7,822 bases of DNA from Marinilabiliales bacterium (GTDB lineage Bacteria; Bacteroidota; Bacteroidia; Bacteroidales; BM523). Where the stretch lies: positions 1 to 7,822 of the forward strand of contig PKSZ01000674.1 of the NCBI GenBank assembly GCA_002869425.1. The letters run 5' to 3'. Each line of letters opens with the position of its first letter. The stretch's first letter is position 1. The notes under the pieces are model-generated. The model was not told the origin of the DNA. It saw only the letters and a list, made by a program, of their open reading frames with translations, and did no database searches. Positions 4,407 through 7,822 of this stretch are shown in pieces. Position numbers and translations under genes: made by a program.

Positions 4407-4691
4407 TTAACTTTTGAAATGCTTTTTCGAGAGCTTCGGCAATGACTCATATTCACCTTTTATCAATGCTTCCTTTTTTCTTCTTGACCATCGCTTGATT
4501 TTCTTTTCATATTCTATTGCAATCACCGCATCACTGTAAGATTCAAAGAATAACAGTTTTACAGGCCTCCTTTTGTATGTATAGCAAGTTTTATTTACGC
4601 CAGAACTATGCTCTGCCAACCTTCGTTCTATATCATTAGTAACTCCCGTATAGTAAGTAGAATCGTTACATTGAAGAATGTACACATACAT
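4407..4691 (-). CDS. Small GIY-YIG nuclease-domain protein
   Basis: 94 residues from the ATG at 4691. An upstream TTG at 4727 would add 12 residues, but family members begin at MYVYILQC, so the ATG is preferred. The GIY-YIG pattern is present: YVYI (2-5), YYTGVTND (13-20), IERRLAEH (21-28) with the expected Arg, and the glutamate in AIEYEKKIKRWSRRKKEAL (59-75, E62). These are single-domain proteins of the UvrC/URI-like kind, widespread in Bacteroidota in many paralogues and of unknown role. A basic C-terminus should bind nucleic acid. It is the only minus-strand gene in the middle of the window and is enclosed by copies of a palindromic repeat, which suggests a functional link to those repeats. 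Confidence 0.88.
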   Translation of the reverse strand: MYVYILQCNDSTYYTGVTNDIERRLAEHSSGVNKTCYTYKRRPVKLLFFESYSDAVIAIEYEKKIKRWSRRKKEALIKGEYESLPKLSKKHFKS

Positions 4692-4784
4692 TGTTTTCAC
4701 GAAAGTAAGATATAAAAAAAGCAACAATATTTTGTGTTAATCTCTTTTGAATAAGCGACCCTATTATAAAATAGAATTACAATA

Positions 4785-4941
4785 GTCAGTTCGAGTGACC
4801 GACGAAGGAGGTTGTATCGAGAACAGACTAATAATCTTGCACATGCATCTTTGTGTCAAGAGATAGGCATTTTAGCTATTACAAAATCAACTAACTTTCG
4901 ATACAATTATTCTCTGAAAAATTACTCAGTCTGACGTTGAT
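4785..4941 (+). repeat. Dispersed palindromic repeat, copy 2 (longest)
   Basis: The left end GTCAG (4785-4789) with GTTCGAGTGA and the right end with TTACTCAGTCTGAC (to 4935) are imperfect inverted copies. TTGTATCGA (4812-4820) and TCGATACAA (4898-4906) are perfect inverted copies on the same centre. From 4812 on it matches copy 1 at 4168-4294, and from 4787 to 4826 it matches the half-copy at 4365-4404. It looks like a complete repeat unit of about 150 bp. Confidence 0.75.
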
Positions 4942-5069
4942 ATTATTACAGCTCCTAGATTCTTCATTGGGTTCCCGTATCTAATGGCCAATTGTAGTCG
5001 TAAAACTATGTTGAGAAAGTAGTTGTTCTCATTTGAATTGTATATTTGTTGTTAAAAGCAGTAGAAGTA
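4942..5069 (+). promoter_or_regulatory. Promoter region of the OLD-family gene
   Basis: TATATTTG (5041-5048) is a full TAnnTTTG box. TTG at 5023-5025 is a possible upstream box, but the 15-base spacer is shorter than usual. Transcription would start near 5054 and the ATG is at 5070. The TTG that could start the frame at 5046 lies inside the promoter box, which argues for the ATG. No gene is seen between the repeat and this promoter. Confidence 0.45.
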
Positions 5070-6650
5070 ATGAATTATCTCACAAAAATATTCCCGGAAT
5101 TAAAACAATCTGGAGAAGAAATTGGAACATATAGTTTTGACGGAGCCAATTGTCTAGAGAATCTTTCAAAGGTTAATGTTTTTATTGGAGCTAACAATAG
5201 TGGTAAAAGCAGGTTGTTGAGAGCTTTATTTTCACAGGAATCAATGAAGTATTCCACATCAGAAATTGAAGACATTAAAAAAGATGTTGAAGATTATGTG
5301 AGGCCAATAAATGGATTCATAAATGGAGGCTATCGAAACTACACAGAGATTAAGCGCGAAATAGATGCTATAAAAGAGAGAATAGAACAAATTCATATAG
5401 ATTCTTTTTATTCATCAAATAGGCGCACTTATGCTGATATGATTGAAAAGATTGATAAAGAAATTCAAAAATTAATTACTAAAACAAGGCAAGGAAGTCC
5501 GGATAAAATTAAAAACAAAGATGCGATTCATCAAGAGGTGAAAAAGCTGAAATCTTCGAAGGACTTTATGAAACAGCTAAAACAACCTATAGATTTTAAG
5601 AGAAAGTATATACCAATATTGCGTGGGCTTCGGCCGATTGATAATGATAAAGATGCTTTAAAGGAGAGAATAGAATCTGATTATTTCGGTTCTATAGATG
5701 GGAACTGGGATATTATTACTGGTCAGCAAATAAACAAGGAAATAAGGGAGCACTTATTAAGTGTGCGAAGATTACGAGATAAAGTTGGAGATTTTGAGAA
5801 ATTTATTTCAGAAAAATTCTTTAACGGAAAAGCTATTAGTATTGTACCACAAGAAGGCAAAAATGTTCCCTTAGTTGGAATTGAAGAAGAAGAACGTTTA
5901 ATTTATGAAATAGGAGATGGTACTCAGTCAATTATTACATTGCTATATCCCGTCTATATGCATAAGGATGAAGATGTAATCTATTTTATAGAAGAACCTG
6001 AAAATTATATGCATCCGGGTTTTCAGAGAATATTTATGGAAACCATATTGTCTGATGAATTTGAAAATGCACAGTTCTTTATATCTACACATTCTAATCA
6101 TTTACTTGATATTACGACTGGTAAAGAGAATGTTTCTATTTATTCATTTAAAAAGGAGAAAATCAGTTTTAATGTTAAAAATGTGACAGAACCAAGTTTT
6201 AAATTGTATTCAGAACTTGGTGTCAGAACTTCTTCAGTTTTGTTAAGTAATTGTACAATTTGGGTTGAAGGTATTACAGATCGTTTATATATAAAAAACA
6301 TTATCGATATACTTAAAAAGGAAAAAAGTTCACAGTATGGCTGGTGTATTGAAGATTTACACTATTCTTTTATTGAGTATGCAGGTAGCAACATAACCCA
6401 TTGGAATTTTTGCGAAACAGATAATGAAGGTAAAATCAAGGCATCAAAAATTTCAAATAGTATTTTTGTAATTGTTGATTCTGATGTAAATAGTAATGGA
6501 AATTTTGTTAAACACAAGGAGGAGAGATATAAAACGCTAAGGAATTGTTTGCAGGATAAACTATACATCACAGAAGGAAAAGAGATTGAGAATATGTTAT
6601 CACCAAATACTATTGTAAAGATAATTGAGTCGTATAGTGATAGTGTATAG
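5070..6650 (+). CDS. OLD-family ATPase-TOPRIM endonuclease, cut short by tandem amber codons
   Basis: 526 residues from ATG 5070. The N-terminal ABC/SMC-type ATPase has Walker A GANNSGKS (40-47), a helical coiled-coil insertion (about 65-190), a signature-like stretch GDGTQSII (about 283-290), Walker B VIYFIEEPE (303-311) and the switch STH (339-341). The C-terminal TOPRIM domain has IWVEGITD (397-404; E400, D404) and IVDSD (468-472; D470, D472), followed by the usual EIENML. This is the build of OLD nucleases, ATP-driven DNA nicking or cutting enzymes of phage defence; the same build occurs in GajA of Gabija. No UvrD-like partner (GajB) is present, so it is probably a stand-alone OLD. The frame is stopped by TAG TAG (6648-6653) and continues open for 98 more codons. 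Both catalytic domains precede the stop. Confidence 0.85.
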   Translation: MNYLTKIFPELKQSGEEIGTYSFDGANCLENLSKVNVFIGANNSGKSRLLRALFSQESMKYSTSEIEDIKKDVEDYVRPINGFINGGYRNYTEIKREIDAIKERIEQIHIDSFYSSNRRTYADMIEKIDKEIQKLITKTRQGSPDKIKNKDAIHQEVKKLKSSKDFMKQLKQPIDFKRKYIPILRGLRPIDNDKDALKERIESDYFGSIDGNWDIITGQQINKEIREHLLSVRRLRDKVGDFEKFISEKFFNGKAISIVPQEGKNVPLVGIEEEERLIYEIGDGTQSIITLLYPVYMHKDEDVIYFIEEPENYMHPGFQRIFMETILSDEFENAQFFISTHSNHLLDITTGKENVSIYSFKKEKISFNVKNVTEPSFKLYSELGVRTSSVLLSNCTIWVEGITDRLYIKNIIDILKKEKSSQYGWCIEDLHYSFIEYAGSNITHWNFCETDNEGKIKASKISNSIFVIVDSDVNSNGNFVKHKEERYKTLRNCLQDKLYITEGKEIENMLSPNTIVKIIESYSDSV

Positions 6651-6653
6651 TAG

Positions 6654-6950
6654 GAATATAAAAATAAATTAGAAGAAACAATTAATAAGAAGAGCCATAA
6701 TTCTAATGATAAAATAGATAAACCATCTTATTGGAATATAAACCTGGGAGTTTATATTGATAAATTACTTGAAAATGGAACTCGAAAATATTCAAGTAAT
6801 AATACAATTTCAGACAAGTTAGGCTTTTGTAAGAAGGCATTAGAAAATATTAATAGTAGTGAGGATTTGTCTAATGAAGCAAGAGAGCTAGGGTATAAAA
6901 TATTGGAATTTATATCCGATTCAAATGGAATGAGTGAGAGTGTAAATTAA
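6654..6950 (+). pseudogene. C-terminal tail of the OLD-family protein, behind two in-frame stops
   Basis: In the same frame as the gene ending at 6650, and only two codons later, an open stretch of 98 codons runs to TAA at 6948-6950. It has coding-like composition (EYKNKLEETINKKS, YWNINLGVYIDKLLENG, KLGFCKKALENINS, ELGYKILEFISDSN). This is the helical tail that TOPRIM-type OLD proteins carry after the EIENYL motif. The undamaged protein would have about 624 residues or a few more. It has no good start of its own. It is either a severed tail or is reached by read-through. Confidence 0.7.
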
Positions 6951-7001
6951 ACCTTTTCCAAAAGCCTACAGGAGACCTTTATGTAATAAGCATCAATTAT
7001 T

Positions 7002-7822
7002 TTACCAACCCAGCAAATAGGCAAAAATCAATGGAGCAACAATGGTTGCATCTGATTCTACAATAAATTTAGGAGCATCAATACTTAGTTTGCCCCAGGT
7101 AATTTTTTCGTTTGGTACCGCCCCTGAATAGGACCCGTAACTGGTTGTAGAGTCGCTTATCTGGCAAAAATACGACCATGTTGGAATATTATTCAGTTGC
7201 AAATCCTGGTGAAGCATAGGAACTACGCAAATTGGGAAGTCACCGGCTATACCTCCGCCAATCTGGAAAAATCCAATGCCATTATTACCAGCACTTTTCT
7301 GATACCAATTGGCAAGAAACATCATATATTCGATACCCGACTTGAGAATTCCCGGCTTAAATAGTTCTTCCATACAATGTGAAGCGAAAAAATTGCCACA
7401 AGTAGAATCTTCCCAGCCCGGAACAATAATCGGTAGGTTTTTTTCTGCTGCTGCCAGTAGCCAGCTATTCTTAGGGTCTATTTCGTAATCTTTTTCAAGA
7501 ACTTTACTCAATAATAGCTCATAAAAAAACTCGTGAGGAAAATATCTTTTGTTCTCTTTATCTGCTTTTTTCCATAATGCAACCAGATGGTCCTCAATTC
7601 TTCGCATAGCTTCTTCTTCAGGTATGCAGGTGTCGGTTACCCTGTTGAAATGCTGATCCAGCAGTTCTTTTTCATCCTGAGGTGAAAGGTCTCTGTAGCC
7701 CGGTATTCGTTTATAATGACTATGTGCTACAAGATTAAATACATCTTCTTCAAGGTTTGCTCCGGTACAGGAAATAATATGTACTTTATCGTGACGGATC
7801 ATTTCTGCCAGAGATTTGCCCA
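7002..7822 (-). CDS. Deoxyhypusine synthase-like protein, N-terminus outside the window
   Basis: The frame is open past the ATG at 7802 to the right edge (GKSLAEM upstream of MIRHDKV), so that ATG is internal and the start lies outside. 273 residues are visible. The family pattern is clear: HIISCTGANLEEDVF, the NAD-binding-like FFQIGGGIAGDFPI, SYFCQISDSTTSYGSYSGA and ITWGKL with the lysine that matches the catalytic Lys of deoxyhypusine synthase (AVSWGK in the human enzyme). Bacteria lack eIF5A, so the true reaction is probably an NAD-dependent aminobutyl transfer between polyamines, as in plant homospermidine synthase; this is not proven for the group. It converges with the OLD gene, leaving about 50 bp with no clear terminator. 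It is likely a core gene marking the right border of the accessory stretch. Confidence 0.88.
   Translation of the reverse strand, partial: GKSLAEMIRHDKVHIISCTGANLEEDVFNLVAHSHYKRIPGYRDLSPQDEKELLDQHFNRVTDTCIPEEEAMRRIEDHLVALWKKADKENKRYFPHEFFYELLLSKVLEKDYEIDPKNSWLLAAAEKNLPIIVPGWEDSTCGNFFASHCMEELFKPGILKSGIEYMMFLANWYQKSAGNNGIGFFQIGGGIAGDFPICVVPMLHQDLQLNNIPTWSYFCQISDSTTSYGSYSGAVPNEKITWGKLSIDAPKFIVESDATIVAPLIFAYLLGW

Noticed and set aside
4168..4941. CRISPR array
   Set aside because: Only two or three long, diverged copies with a gene between them; no regular short repeat-spacer spacing and no cas gene.
5046..5069. TTG start that would add eight residues to the OLD-family protein
   Set aside because: The TTG lies inside the TATATTTG promoter box, and the ATG at 5070 is close to a normal distance before the Walker A motif.
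5070..6950. Gabija system (GajA)
   Set aside because: The ATPase-TOPRIM build is shared with GajA, but no UvrD-like GajB follows; the next gene is the unrelated minus-strand deoxyhypusine-synthase-like gene.

Overview
The window looks like a chromosomal segment of a member of the Bacteroidota, probably from the Chitinophagia/Sphingobacteriia/Cytophagia side. The evidence is AT-rich DNA, several promoters of the Bacteroidota type (TTTG, about 19 bases, then TAnnTTTG), few Shine-Dalgarno sites, a tmRNA whose tag starts with glycine, and a deoxyhypusine-synthase-like gene of the kind found in this phylum. No taxonomic marker gene was checked against a database.

Layout. Positions 1-286 hold the end of a helix-turn-helix/coiled-coil regulator. 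Positions 402-785 are the one-piece tmRNA gene (ssrA), with its own promoter and a readable tag, GNFNSIVLAA. Directly after it (855-2018) is a tight three-gene operon with a near-perfect promoter: a HEPN-domain protein, a small unknown protein and a SecB-like chaperone. This is the layout of a toxin-antitoxin-chaperone (TAC) module, but with a HEPN protein in the toxin position. An orphan small gene follows (2111-2392). Next is a MazF toxin cassette (2572-3553) with a palindromic operator candidate, a frame-broken small ORF and a 161-residue non-classical partner. A small gene with a one-base frameshift in an A8 run follows (3615-3771).

Positions 3770-5045 are mostly non-coding and repeat-rich. 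They hold a 100-bp nested palindrome, a strong intrinsic terminator that may end a small RNA, and a GIY-YIG nuclease gene on the minus strand lying between copies of a palindromic repeat. Positions 5070-6950 encode an OLD-family ATPase-TOPRIM nuclease interrupted by two consecutive in-frame amber codons 98 codons before its natural end. The window closes with the minus-strand deoxyhypusine-synthase-like gene, cut by the window edge.

Together, the stretch between ssrA and the deoxyhypusine-synthase-like gene reads as an ageing defence or accessory island at a tmRNA hotspot. It holds two probable toxin-antitoxin systems, one OLD nuclease, several decaying small genes and repeats, and no integrase in view. 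The most interesting point is that the putative antitoxin of the HEPN-SecB operon ends in SIILAA, almost the same as the SIVLAA end of the degradation tag encoded by the tmRNA gene just upstream. This suggests that the antitoxin carries a built-in ssrA-like degron which the SecB-like chaperone may shield.
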